NCBI GenBank assembly: GCA_030544215.1
Contig: JARZZO010000014.1
Coordinates: 19,130,234-19,194,233 of the forward strand
DNA from: Zantedeschia hybrid cultivar
Lineage: Eukaryota > Streptophyta > Magnoliopsida > Alismatales > Araceae
Direction of reading: 5' to 3'
Length of the DNA: 64,000 bases
The translations under genes were made by a program, and so were the position numbers. A model generated the notes under the pieces. The model had not been told where the DNA came from. It did not search any database and saw only the letters and a program-made list of their open reading frames with translations. This document shows, one piece after another, positions 47,729 to 59,900 of the stretch (the first letter of the stretch is position 1; each line of letters starts with the position of its first letter).

Positions 47729-47858
47729 TTTTAAGAAGAGTAATACTTGTTGCAATACTTCTGGAGCATTGCACCTGCAACCGCCATTCAATCTCATCAT
47801 GAGCATTTCAGCTGCAATGTGGTAAGCCACTGCAATAAACATTACTCTCTTCTAAGAA
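47729..47858. mobile_element. 112-bp MITE with 9-bp target duplication
   Basis: The element 47738-47849 has ends 'gagtaatacttgttgcaat' and, reversed, 'gagagtaatgtttattgcag'. The flanks 'ttttaagaa' (47729-47737) and 'ttctaagaa' (47850-47858) differ at one base. It belongs to the same family as 28071-28282. Confidence 0.75.
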
Positions 47859-49060
47859 AAGTTGAATTGTAAAGATTTTGCAGTTGTTTCAAGATTGAAA
47901 AGGCCTTCTTGGTCTGAATAGATAAAACCATCCATTGAGTTCTTACCCCCGAAAAGGATAAAGGATGTCGAATTAAGATTTCGAGCAATATCTGCTGTAA
48001 TGGCCCTAGTGTTGTACCATGGGGCATTGTAGTTAATACATAGTTAAATTTTAGTTGGGTCTCGCTTACTCCACTTGTATGTCAACTCAATCTCCAATCA
48101 CAATCTAAAAAATCTAAAAATCAAAGGTCATTATCGGGCTTGACCAATTAAGCGCTACTTTGATTGGAGAATATGAGAAAAATAAGGGCGAATAAGGAGA
48201 GAATAAACTTAATTTTACTTTGACAAACGGAATGACTTATACCGTGCAGAATACCGTATCCGGAGAATACACGTAATAACTTATTTTGCAAACAAAGTGA
48301 GGCTAAAAGTATTGTTTTACTATTCACTGGGGGTAGGTTTTTTATCTTTTCAGATTTTTTTAGATTGTTTTATTGGAGGTCGGACTGTACAAATGGGTGG
48401 GACGTCGTCCAATCTTTAAAAGAATATTTTTTTAAACATTTGTTGTAATACTCCGTGGTGTAGCACTAGAGGACATTGCAACAAGTATTACCCTAAGATT
48501 CCATTTTATCATGTAAAGTTTATTGGCTTTTTCAAATGAGTTCGTGAACTCCATTTTGGTCATTCCTTGTAAAGTAGTCAAAAAATGAGATTTTTTTTTT
48601 ATAATCGAATAATTTCACAACGTTTTCAATAGCCTAGTTATTAATCTAATTACTTAGGCATCTTGTCAATGAAGTAGAAATCATGCTCCACCCTTTAGGA
48701 GATATCTTATCAGTGGTCTCCAATGACATCTCTTAATGGGTGTTTGGCAAAACTTCTATTTGAAAGTCACTTTTGGCTTTCACTTCTTACATAGAACGAA
48801 TTGAGGGAGAGGTTATAATTAATTTTAGTTTGTTATAAAAGTCAACTCTTCCGTAACAACCTCACTTTTTCTCTAATATTGGAAGCTCCCTCATTGTAGT
48901 TTTTGGTTGGAAGCCAAAACTCAAATAAAATATTACATAAATGACTTCCAAGATCCAATGACTTCCATAAAAAGTAACTAAATAAAAATACAAAAGTGCA
49001 CAATAGAAATTGACATTCCAGTCGACTTTGTGTGGAAGCCACTTCAGCCAATTGCATACA
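47859..49060. other. Intergenic DNA with a MITE end
   Basis: A right end 'attgcaacaagtattac' at 48474-48491, with the shared interior motif 'gtcggactgtacaaatggg' near 48380, shows another copy of the 'gagtaatac' MITE family. Its left end is not clear. Otherwise nothing is supported. Confidence 0.45.
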
Positions 49061-49401
49061 AAGTCAAATGAGTAATATTTGCTGCACCATGTGTGGTGCA
49101 GCCCTTTCTTTTTTTAATTTTTGATTTTTTTTGTGGGTCCCATCATATCCTACATACCTATATAATCCGATTTCCGATCGAACGATCTAAAAAAAATTAA
49201 AAATTTAAAAATCGAGTCAATGAACAGTGTTCTTTCCACTGATATTGGACTCTGATTTTTTAATTTTCAGATTATTTTTAAGTCGTCCAATCAAAGATCG
49301 GCCTGCACAAAAAGTGTCGGCCATGATTAGATCGACCTAAAAAAATTCAAAAAATAAAAAATCACTGCTGCATGGTGCAGCAAGTGTTTCTCAAGCCAAG
49401 T
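49061..49401. mobile_element. 323-bp MITE with 9-bp target duplication
   Basis: The element 49070-49392 has ends 'gagtaatatttgctgcacc' and, reversed, 'gagaaacacttgctgcacc'. The flanks 'aagtcaaat' (49061-49069) and 'aagccaagt' (49393-49401) match at seven of nine bases. The interior has two opposed 'gatcg' modules ('ccgatcgaacgatcta', 'gtccaatcaaagatcgg'). Confidence 0.75.
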
Positions 49402-49956
49402 AACCCCAATTTGACACATGGGGTTCTTCTATCCTTCTTTGTCGCTTCTGCTTAAATTGAGATGTTTTTTTCCATGTATTTCGGGTATTAATCTATTATA
49501 TCCGAGATCACTGCTTCCATTATGTTCCTTCTGTTGTTGTTAATCACTACTTCCATAATGTTCCTTCTGTTGTTGTTAAGCCTACTAATCATGTCATTCT
49601 TCTTTTAATGGAAAGCCCACTGGCAACTTTGCTTTCATAAAGGATTACACGGTTTTGATGCATCCTCTCTTTAACAGCTGCAGTAACAAGGTTATCAGGA
49701 ACGTTCACTTTAATGTCAGTATGGAGAGCATGTGCGCTGTGGGGAATGGTGAGCATGCCGTTCCCAATTGCCCACCATTGCGATAGCGCACGTGCCATCA
49801 ATAATGCTTTGTAGACATCCATAGTTAGCTTCTTCTTGCCCTTGATCGTCCTACAACCACATAGCTGGTTTACATCCCCGCATCATTTCCATTAATCCAT
49901 CCATGCCACACAACCTCTGGCCGCATACTTCCCGTGCTAAAAACAGTCTGCTTTAA
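49402..49956. other. Intergenic DNA
   Basis: A short local duplication repeats 'ttccttctgttgttgttaa' at about 49523 and 49560. A 77-codon minus frame (49589-49822) has no recognised domain. Nothing else is supported. Confidence 0.4.
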
Positions 49957-50276
49957 GGGCTGTTTGTTTTAGTGTAAAACTTTGTAAATCACCGGTTTCA
50001 AAATCACTAGTTTCAAAACAAGTGAAATTTTCTTATTTTAGAATTAAGAAATATTTGTTTGATTATTTGTAAAATAAAACAAAAAAGATGCTTCATTCTT
50101 CTTGTTTTGATTTACAGTGGACATTTGCTGTAAATCAAAACAAGAGAATTAGGTTGTCAAGTGGGCAGACAAAACTCATCCATGATTTTACTTTACATCA
50201 TTCTAAACAACTGAAAACACTGTAAAATGAAACAATTATTTTAAATTACGTTGTTTTACGTTCAAACAAACAATCC
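49957..50276. mobile_element. Tourist-like MITE, copy 2
   Basis: The left end 'gggctgtttgttttagtg' and the reversed right end 'ggattgtttgtttgaacg' are inverted repeats. The internal palindrome 'cttgttttgatttacag' / 'ctgtaaatcaaaacaag' matches the structure of the copy at 27460-27764. The left flank is TTAA; the right flank (TTC) is one base off a TTA target. Confidence 0.65.
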
Positions 50277-53200
50277 TTCGGTAGTAAGTTCTGGTGCTAT
50301 ATATTCAAGATTCAAGAATATTTCGCATAATTGCAACCACCTCTATGTCCTCTCAACCTATTCAATTCATCTATTGCTATAGTCCATTCTTTGAGGAGCA
50401 CCTACTAAAAGATTATATTCCAATCTAACAAATGCTGGCTCCATGACTAATGATTGACATCAGAATCCTCTTACCTTGCCGGTGTTTCGAGTTACTTATT
50501 GCCTCTTGAACTATGAGGATGTTGTTTGATATTAGGACCTCATTACAAATTCCTATAGATAATGAGATGATCCATGACTATTCTTGGGTTTTCTTTCCTC
50601 GGGATTAAGACAATGAAATTGCTTTGTGTTGTCCACGCACGGTGCCACGGAAGCCCTAGGTCCCACCAACAAAAACTAATAAAGCTGTTGTACATCTTTA
50701 TTCTTAGGATGCAGGACACATTGGATTCCTCTCTTTCCTCCGAGCAAAGGAAAAAGCCACATTGGTGTCTTTTGCTTTATTACTTGGTCACAGCCCAACT
50801 AAGCTTCTGCTTCTATGGTTTTCTCCAGACGAGCCATGTCCAAACAGACCGCAAGTTTACCGTCGCCTATATACAGAGGATGCGATCATGAGGATTCATG
50901 GCATGGTTCAATAATATAAATATATGATGGTGGGTTTTAAGCATCATTCGTTGTTGATTTCTGAATGCAACTTTAGCACACTCCTTGAATGGATTCAGTT
51001 TGAGAGTTGAAATGAACCTACAGTTTAGGTTGGACTTATCATCTAATGCGACCCAAATTAGGAATTGGGAGGGCAGGCATTCCCACAGTAGAAAAGGAAC
51101 GAGGAACCACTGTCAATCACTCTTCGCGCAATTTTTTTCTTAAATCAAGAAACTTTAGCTTTTAATTAGTGGTAAAAAAAATTTAAATATCATAATGACA
51201 TTTAAAATTTAATTTCTCTTCTTTAAAATAATTATAAATAAAAGATTAAAATGCATTTACAATTAAGAACTGCGCCAAACATCGCCTAAAACTTGGTGCA
51301 TGGTGAAACTGGCATGGTCCGGAGTTCACCAACGGTACTAGTGGGGGAAATGCTGTTTCATAGAGCAAGCCATACAAACAACAACAAATCATGATATGGA
51401 CCAAGGTTCGCCAACTCAAAGAGTCGACTCGATTCAGATCTCTCGTAATTCAATACGAGTCTATTCGAATTAGACCGACTCACACAAAATCGACCGAGTC
51501 GTATGAAAAAGTGTGGAACAGTTCTGATTAATCTTAAATCTCTATAGATTCATCACAAATTTTGTTCTAAAAATCCTTCTAATAGTCTTCCAAAAAAATT
51601 CTAAATATGCTTATCACATGGACGAAACCCATGCAATGTTGTCTCGCATAGAGCTTCTCTGCCAAGCCGCCTCTCGCGGCACATTCTGACGTCAAAACTC
51701 ACGCACACGCCGCCAATAGAAAATTGCCGCAAACAGCTTTTATTCGAAGGTGGTGTTGCTACTCCCTGGAAGCGGATATCTTACGGAAGGGGATCGATCG
51801 CCTGCAAGATTGCAACGCACGCCAGCTTACAATTCCCACATTATTCCACTGAACTCTGCCGTCCAAGCGAGGCTTAAAAAATAAACATAAATTCTTAATC
51901 CAGTGCCTGTCATGAGAGACGTGGCACGCACGTTCCATCGACCTGGCGCATTGCGCCGCGGCGCGTGACCTGATTACGGCTGGTACACGGCATCCGACGA
52001 GGACCGGCTTTACGCGAGCCGCCATGGCGGGAACGGGGGGCAATCGGCTTACCGAAGAGGACCGCGCGCGCCGCGTCGCTGTCTCCCTCCGCCGCTCGTC
52101 CACGTGCCGGTCACGTGCGTTGCTTTCAACGAAGTGACCGGCTTGTGGCCCTTTCCCCTGGCTGCTGGGCAGCCGACAAGCTTCACGTCTACGCCTGTCC
52201 GCCTCGCCCGACGGGTTAAAAATACAGAGAGAAACACAACCCAACACCACCCCCCAACCACCTTCTATGTTCTAATCCTTGGGCAAAAATAAAAGTTTTC
52301 TCTTACGTGTGCAATGCAATTTAAAGCATACTTCAACCTATCAATAATTATGTCACACAAACTTCACCATGAGTTGTGTCAGCCTATATAACACAAAAAT
52401 TAACTATTCAGGGAAGCACATGGATGATGGCCTGCCCGAGATGAGAGAATAAGACGTCACAGACCAGAATGATGGACCATGCATGTAACTATGTGGTTTG
52501 GATTAGAGGTGGACAACAGGCAAGGGGGGCTGGGATATTTATCGCCACGAAATGTGGAGGCGAACATGACGGGTGGCTGTTTTGATCATGTGAGACCGTA
52601 GTAGGCCAAAGAGACCGACAAAAATGCATGGATGGCTTTACCCCTCATGATGTGAAATGAAAACATAGCAAGAATCTTTAGTTCCCTGAGACGTATGAGA
52701 ATTCAATAGTTCCATTGGCAACTGCCATAACTTGACACTGTACTGTCGGCAGTCTGAAGATTCAAACTAAAGAGAAATGAGTTCTCCATTCCCCACAGGA
52801 AGCAAGAAGCTGAATGAAAATGGGGAAGAATAAGGATCTGCATTTGAGAAATAAGAGTTTCCTCATGTCCACAAGATCTTGCTATGGGAAGATTCAGTTT
52901 TGGCATATAAGGGACCAAAGCTGATGCCCTCTGGCTCTTCAGTTCCGTCGACAAAGATTGTCCTATAGTATCATCCCATGGAAGGACCTCAGACACTCCA
53001 GGGCATCTCAGAGGGCAAAAGCAGTACGCGAAATGACAGAATCAAGTGTTCAGACTCCCAACATCAATATAAACACAGTTGAAAGTCACCAGCTAGCAGT
53101 CCCTACTGGCAAATGGAGTAAAAAAACAAGCGCGGAACAAATTCACATGGCGTTTATTTTAAGTCGAACTTTTCTCATATCCAGGTTCATATGACAACAC

Positions 53201-53415
53201 GTGAAAAAGGAAACAAGGACCAAATCTCTCAGAAACATCTATTTCACATCTATCTCCCACACACCATGCATGATAATCACAAAAAATTCAGAATATGGAA
53301 AAGAAAAGACAAATTATGTGAAAATAACACCAGCAACTTCTATCTACACTAATCACTCAGTCAAAGAACATTGCAATGAAAATTGACAAAGCAACTGAGG
53401 ATTGTGGAGATACAT
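50277..53415. other. Intergenic DNA between MITEs and TMK gene
   Basis: 51900-52230 is GC-rich and open on the minus strand (51759-52250, 163 codons), but shows no domain and no splice partner. The part nearest 53400 should contain the TMK 3' UTR. The frame at 50574-50891 (+, 105 codons) has no recognised motif. Confidence 0.4.
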
Positions 53416-56400
53416 TCACCGGCCATCCGCTGAAGTGAAGGACTCTGCAAAGCCAGCAGGCCTAGCCGGGATGCTTCCCTTGCTGTCGTCAAGGCCTACG
53501 GAACTGACACTTGAACCATCAGCAGCCTGCCACCCTTTGACCATCTGAAGGAGTGGCTTGCTTAGATCAATACCCAGGTATTCCTCCTGGTCATCCTTCA
53601 CAGGTCTCCACTTCTGCACCAATGGAGCAAGCACATTCACGGCGTGGCCCATGTCAGGGCGTTGTTGGGGCTCCCTTGCTGCACAGTGTCCAGCCAATTC
53701 AGCAACAATGGAAATACTCTCAAAGGTTTCGTCTGTTATGTCTATTGAAGGATCAATGGCAGCCATAAGTGTCTCTTTACTGGATTTCACATGAAAGAAC
53801 CATGAGGCTAAGTACTGGGACTCCTCGGGTCGATTCTCATCGAGAGCTATTAAACCAGTTATCAGCTCCATGAGCACTACCCCGAAACTGAACACGTCAG
53901 CCTTCGTTGTGACTTTTCCCGTGACTGTTAAACAGGTGAAATAAAAAAAGAAAAAAGGAGAGAGAGATTAACCAGGACTCTCAATGCGCAATAATAAAGG
54001 ATGCGAGAAATTATAAATTCAGAAGGCAAGTACATGTGCATAACCTTTCAAGAAAAATGGTTAATTGAAATAAGTGTCACACAGGGAACTCAACCAAGCA
54101 TTTCAGCAGATATCTGCACTATTATATCACTTCTCTGCCAACTAGGAATGGGCATTCATTGTCCTTAGACTGAGAACAGACTATTCTCTCTGTTCTCTTC
54201 AGCCCCGAACTAATGATCCATCTAACTATTTGTATCTACACAGAAAAAGAAAAATCAGGAAGAGGGATTTACCAGCATATTCTGGAGCTAAATATCCAAA
54301 TGTTCCAGCAAGTTTTGTCACCACAGAGTCCTTTCCATCAGGAGCAAGTTTCACCAATCCAAAATCTGCAATCTTTGCACGATAGTCATCATCAAGCAGG
54401 ATGTTTGAAGATTTCAGATCTCTATGAATGAAGGACCGGTGAGCCAAGTTATGAAGGTATTCCATCCCTCTTGCAACATCCAATACGATATTAAGCCTCT
54501 TTTTCCAGGACAGAGGCTCCAAATTTAACTTTTGCCACTGGAAAAGATGCATGCTTAGGGCACCATGAGACATATACTCGTAAACCAAAAGCCTTTCATT
54601 GCCTTCAACTGCGTATCCTAACAAGGAAACAAGATTACGGTGCCGGACCTTTGAAAGAACTGCAATCTCAGATTGAAATTCGTCTAATGCTTTGTTGCTA
54701 ATCACAGCAGCCTCCATTCTCTTTACTGCAATTGTTGAGCCATCATCAAACACACCCTTGTAAACCACCCCAAAACCACCTCGTCCAAGCTCATTTTCTG
54801 AAGCAAAATTTCCGGTCACATTGCGAAGTGTCTGAACTGAAATTACTAAATTCCCAGATTCAATCACATGGGTTTCACTTGCACCATTACTGATTACACT
54901 GTGGGACTCACTGGCAGTTGTGATTTTATTTAGTTTATCTGCAACCACAATTTTGACCATATTATCATGATCAGAAGGGTCTTTAGGATGGATAAGAATA
55001 GAGCTTGGAGAAACATGCTTGTTGTCCTTCTCCCTCTGCCGGCGAAGTACAAATAAAACAACTAGAGATATAACCAAAACTCCAACTGAAACTGGGGCTA
55101 CTATTATGAGCATCTTAGATGTTTTGGAACTTTTTGAGGTGGCATCTGAGTTTTTGTTTGAACCAGAACTTCCACCACCAGGTGGTGAACTTGAACTGCC
55201 AGGTGAGTAAACAGGAACACTAGAAGAAGGCGAAGCACCCGAAGGGGAGCCACTATCAGGTGAGGGTGAAGGAGAAACAGCCAGCAGAGGATTATTATCA
55301 ATGAGAAGCTTTACACTGCTACTAAATTTTGGTACTGGAGGTGCAAGGTTGTTTGCAGTGAGATTTAAGGTTCTCAATAATTTCAAACGAGCTAAATTTG
55401 AAGGAATTGTGCCAGATAGATTGTTACCACCAAGACGAATGTCCATCAATGAATCCAGTTGGCCAATTGAAGGACTAATAGAACCATCTAGCTGCCGGTT
55501 CTGCAAATTAATAACAGACACCTTTTCGTCAAGGCAAGTTACTCCTATCCATGTACCAGAACAAGGATCATCTCCAGACCAGGATGCAGCAAGATCCAAT
55601 GGGTAGTTCACACCTCCAAGGAAATCTAAGAGTGCAGCGACTTGTGGGGAGCATGGTGTTCCTGGAGTTGTCTGGCAGAAAGAATTGTGAGAATATGAGT
55701 AGTCCTTGATTGATAGCTTGGGCACTGGACCAGTTAACTTGTTATTGTCCAACAGCAACGACTCAAGCTGAGGCATGGCCGTCAAATTCGCTGGGATGGG
55801 ACCAACAAGCTGGTTGTTGTTGAGCCAGAGCTTAGTCAGGGATGAGCATGCAGTAATTCCGGGGGGGATTACGCCTGTGAACCCATTACCATGTAGCCAT
55901 AGCTCTGTCAGTGATGGAATCGATGCAATAACATCGATTGGGCCAGTGAGCCCAGTCCCTTCTTGGTTATTCAGCCAAAGAATCTGCAGCCCCAAGTTAG
56001 AAAAACTTGCAGGTATCACACCACTGAGTCTGTTGTACGACAGCTTCAAATTCGTCAACAAAGACAGTTCCCCCAAGAAATCAGGCAATGTTCCAACCAC
56101 ATTGCATTGGCTCAATGACAGATTGGTCAACTGAGTTGAACCTGACAAGTCATTCGGCAACGTCCATCCCTTGCTCTGGTTCAGCGAATTGTCATCCAAA
56201 GCCAACGCCTGCAAACTGTTGAGTCCAACAAAGAAATCTGAAGGGATTGTGTCGAACTTATTGAAACCCAGATATGCAAACTGCAACTTGGACAATCCCC
56301 TGAAGGATGGCAACTTCCCTGTGAAATTGTTCCTCTGTAAGCCGATATTGTACAACTCAGATAGTTGGTTAAAGTTCTCAGGAAGGGGTCCCTTCAAGCC

Positions 56401-56643
56401 AAGGTTGGCAACCTGGATCTGGCTGACCCTGTTGCCATTGCAGAAGACGTGAGGCCACCGAGAACCACATGGGTCCTTGTCGCCGCTAGGCCATTTCAGG
56501 AGCTCCGGGTTGTCCAGCCCTTTGCGGAATGCATCAAGAATAGCATAGTCACTGGGGTCTGTCTCGCTAATGCCCACCCACACCAAGCAAAGTAGCACGA
56601 AGGAGAGGAGCCAAAGCTTATCCTTCATGGCCAGCATCACCAT
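53416..56643 (-). CDS. TMK-type LRR receptor-like kinase, 2 exons
   Basis: Exons are 56643-54273 and 53924-53416 (2880 nt, 959 aa). The junction gives 'APEYAVTGKVTTKADVFSFG' and the intron is GT-AG. Residues 1-26 are a signal peptide. Leucine-rich repeats span about 70-310, then a non-LRR cysteine-bearing island (about 320-370: 'SFCQTTPGTPC', 'SWSGDDPCSGTW'), then further repeats to about 450. This split ectodomain is the TMK hallmark. A Ser/Pro/Gly-rich linker (455-500) and a transmembrane helix (511-533) follow. The kinase domain has 'GRGGFGVVYKG' (620-630), Lys641, 'HRDLKSSN' (740-747), DFG (760-762) and APE (786-788), so all catalytic residues are present. TMKs sit in the plasma membrane and act in auxin signalling with ABP1/ABL proteins and ROP GTPases. 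The first ATG is used; Met3 and Met6 are possible. Confidence 0.96.
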
Positions 56644-57560
56644 TCCAGAAAAAGAATAGGCAATCTACGAGACCCAGAAGGAGCTCCCCCAAAAAAACCG
56701 AATTTGCAGCAGCAGCAACAATAACACTCTCTTCATATGATATTGTAAATGGCAATGGGGGCGGAAACCACAACCTTTTGCATGGAAATCAACTGGGAAA
56801 GGAAAAGAGACAGATCCTAGAATACCACACAAATACCAGCGGGCAGCCAAACAGAGATTACAGCAGGCCGCTTCTCATACCTCCTTTTGGCAAACTAAGG
56901 CCACAGCAACAGAAGAGATGAAAGAACAGGCAAAACGCGGAAGAGGGAGCCAGGAACCAAAGCTTCACCTCTTCGTCCCGTTCATGTCTACCAATGTGGA
57001 GACCCCACCAAGGCTCTCTCCTCTCAGACCCATGTCAAACATCAGAAAAGGCTCCCACGGGCATCAACAGAAGCTACCCTGCATCGCCAATCGTTCCGAT
57101 TGCGGAATCTGTTTTGCCAAAAGACGCCAGGCCACCACCCACAGCAAGAATTCTCCTTTCTGTCTCTCTGAGCAAAAGAAGAGTAAAAAAGAAAAGGATT
57201 TTGATGGGATTACATGAGAAATACCCGAGTCCTTCGACAATGGGGAGAGAAAACCGGATCCCCCACGCCGCCGCCACCCTGTAAATCCTGTAGAAACGCT
57301 CAAGGCGGAAATCCCAGTGGTGAGTTTCCTGCCCCTGCAGCGAGGAATGGTGGTACGGGGAGAGGCCAGCACAGGGAGATGAGGCCTCCTGGTCCTCTCT
57401 CTCCCTCAAAGATCTCTCCTTTCCGACCCGAGCAGCCAAAAACTATTACCATCTAACAGGAAAAAAATTCCGAAGAACAGGAGATGCGTGGAAGTGGAAC
57501 AGTAGGGGGAGGGGTGCATCATGGCTTCCCCTCCTCGCTTCCTCCCTCTCTCTCTCTCTC
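56644..57560. other. TMK 5' flank and probable 5' UTR
   Basis: It is moderately GC-rich, with a CT run at 57541-57563. Short frames on both strands (for example 57074-57439 minus) show no domain. A 5' UTR intron is possible but I cannot place it. Confidence 0.4.
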
Positions 57561-59520
57561 TCTTCCTCGTTCTTTATTAGTTTTCTCCTTTCTCTTTTCT
57601 CCTGTTCTTTTCCTTTTTTTAATTACGGTCGGGAGGACCATCAGAAGAAGGCGGACATCCCCAACATATACTAGGATTAAAGAAAATAGAAGGAAGGTGC
57701 GATTCCTGCTAAAAATTTCCCTGCCCATGTTAAAAATAGACGTAGAAAAATGTCAAGTTAAAGTAAAGCAGAGGAAACACTAATGACTTGCTAATCTCTT
57801 ATTACTTAATTAAAACATGAAAGGCAGTATCAAAGAAAAGAACAAGTTTTCCCTGTGATGCCAGCAAATTACCTAACTTAGACACCTCCCCCTTATCCAA
57901 TTTTTAGGTGGATGGGCGAGGGTGATGCCGCTCCTATATAACCCGGGGAAACCCGGACCATTGGACCCACGGCCCATGCCCGTCCCGTTCGTCCGGCCGG
58001 CCAAATCGGGTCTCAGTTCCCTGTACTTGAGGGTGCACTGATCGAACGGATCTGAGATTTCGATATCACTTTAATGAGATGTTTATTTGCCATGCCGACC
58101 GTAGGATGCACGTAGCCTGTTACTTGTGGGGCAGGTTATTATTATCCTGCCTGGTGTGAGCCGGAGACCCGAATTCATCTCTCTCAGTTTGAATTGATTG
58201 CCTTGAAGTGGCGTAATGATGGGGTTCGATCCGATCGGATGGCATGCCCTGCATGAGAGCTCCCTCCCACGCCTATCTTTGGTCTTCACCGTCGAGGTTG
58301 GGTTAAGGTGGGGTAAACTCAGGTTACTTCTTAATCACACTTGAACAAAGTAATGTTAATTTAAAGTGATCTCCACTTCATATATAAGTTTGAAGATAAA
58401 AGACTTTCAGTATCCGAACAAACTCTAAATCAGAGTCACTTTTGGACTTTTTCTTTTTTGAAGTTAAACTTAAGACTGACTTATTTTACTTATTAGGTGA
58501 ATTAATTTGTTCATGAATTCTTAATTATCTTGTAACAAATTAAGGATAAACTGTTGGAATAACTTAAACATATCTATTAAAATTTGACTCAATAATAAAT
58601 GGGGGTCAGGTCTGAGAAGAAAAATGTGCGCTCTTCCATCAGCTTTCAGCAATATGTTAATCTAACAACTAAAAATTAGAATGGACTCCAGCAATCTAAC
58701 GGTTCTGACAGCGTCATATCATTGGATTCCCCTGATACGGGGGGTTGCCAAAAATTGGAAAAACGTCAGCATTTAACTCTAGGTAACATTCAATATTTCT
58801 TCCCAAAGAAAGAAAAATTTGTAGAATCTGACAATTCCGTCTAATTAGATGATAATTCTAAATTTAAATTGATCTGCAAAGAAATAATCTTACAAACAAG
58901 GAGAAAAATTCTACGGCATACTAAGACTAAATAATCTAGAAATAATTTTTAGGTTTCTGACTGATTCAAACCATCTAACATGCAGTCCTCGACAGTAGCC
59001 ATATGGTGATGTAGATCTCGGACGTCATTAGCTACATAAGGGATCAATCAAGTACGGAGAATTATAATGGCCCCGGATATGATTTTAAAACGTTTGGTAG
59101 AGATTTCGGTAATTTATTAATTTACCCAAATGTTGCATGAGCCTCCACTTGGCAATAGTCGATCTTGATAGCCAAAGTTGCCCGCTCACTCTTCACCTCT
59201 GGCGCCAATTGCCATCCCACAGAAGAGGAAATTTGGTGATGGCGCACACGGCCCATATAGGAGTAGGACAACCAGTTGGAGCCCACCGTAGTACCGTGTT
59301 CGGCTGTGGAGTTTGTTTCCAGTGATGAAGTGGGAGTCCACGTAGTGTCAAAACCTGTGGGCCTGGATTACCCTGCAGCTCCATCCCCCCCTGCGGTATT
59401 ACCCACCTATGACTCATGGCCTGACCAAACCCATGCACTTTAATCTCCTCTATCTACCACCCGTGCATACTCGTCTCAAGTCTCGACCCTTATCTGCCCC
59501 AACACCAAGTGGTGCTACTA
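57561..59520. other. Intergenic DNA
   Basis: No gene is supported. 58835-58905 has a weak match to the 'gtctaattagatg' 3' module of the SINE at 20956-21274. 59137-59440 is more balanced in base composition but shows no domain. Confidence 0.35.
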
Positions 59521-59578
59521 ACTATTTGTTTTTGCTGAATTCAAAAAAAAAAAAAAAAAAAAGACTATTTGTTTTTGC
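59521..59578 (+). mobile_element. Poly(A)-only insertion with perfect 15-bp TSD
   Basis: 'Actatttgtttttgc' occurs at 59521-59535 and 59564-59578. Between them are 28 bp: 'tgaattc', then twenty A, then g. The structure fits target-primed reverse transcription of a poly(A) tail with almost no body. Confidence 0.75.
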
Positions 59579-59654
59579 ATGAGCCTTTGCAATGGGTTGT
59601 AGCATCTCCTTGTGCGTGGGTAGCAAATTAAACACCTTGAATTCAGTATACATC

Positions 59655-59900
59655 ATTAGGGCCTAACTAGTTCAATTGATATCTCATGCCTTTTCTACTT
59701 GGTGAGGTCACAGGTTTCAAGTTCATTAGGTGCATGCACCTCATGTATAAAGATGTGGCCTGTAAGATTTCTTTAGTCGGTGGTGAAGTTGGCTTGAAAA
59801 TAGTCATCTATAGGTAAAATACTCATGTCTCGTGTAAAAATATTCCCAATAAGAAGACATTTGTGAGTTTTAAACATTCCTCACTTGAGAGACACTATAA
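59655..59900 (+). mobile_element. Possible second tRNA-derived SINE family
   Basis: The A-box-like 'cctaactagttcaattgat' and B-box-like 'ggtttcaagttcatt', about 45 bp apart, resemble the pol III head of plant SINEs. There is no clear poly(A) tail or target duplication, so it is old or truncated. Confidence 0.4.

Noticed and set aside
51759..52250. 163-codon minus-strand ORF
   Set aside because: Arg-rich, low-complexity translation of GC-rich DNA; no domain or neighbouring exons.
54226..54272. Extension of the TMK frame past the APEYA motif
   Set aside because: It reads into the intron. The GT at 54272-54271 and the downstream exon restore the conserved VTGKVTTKADVFSFG sequence.
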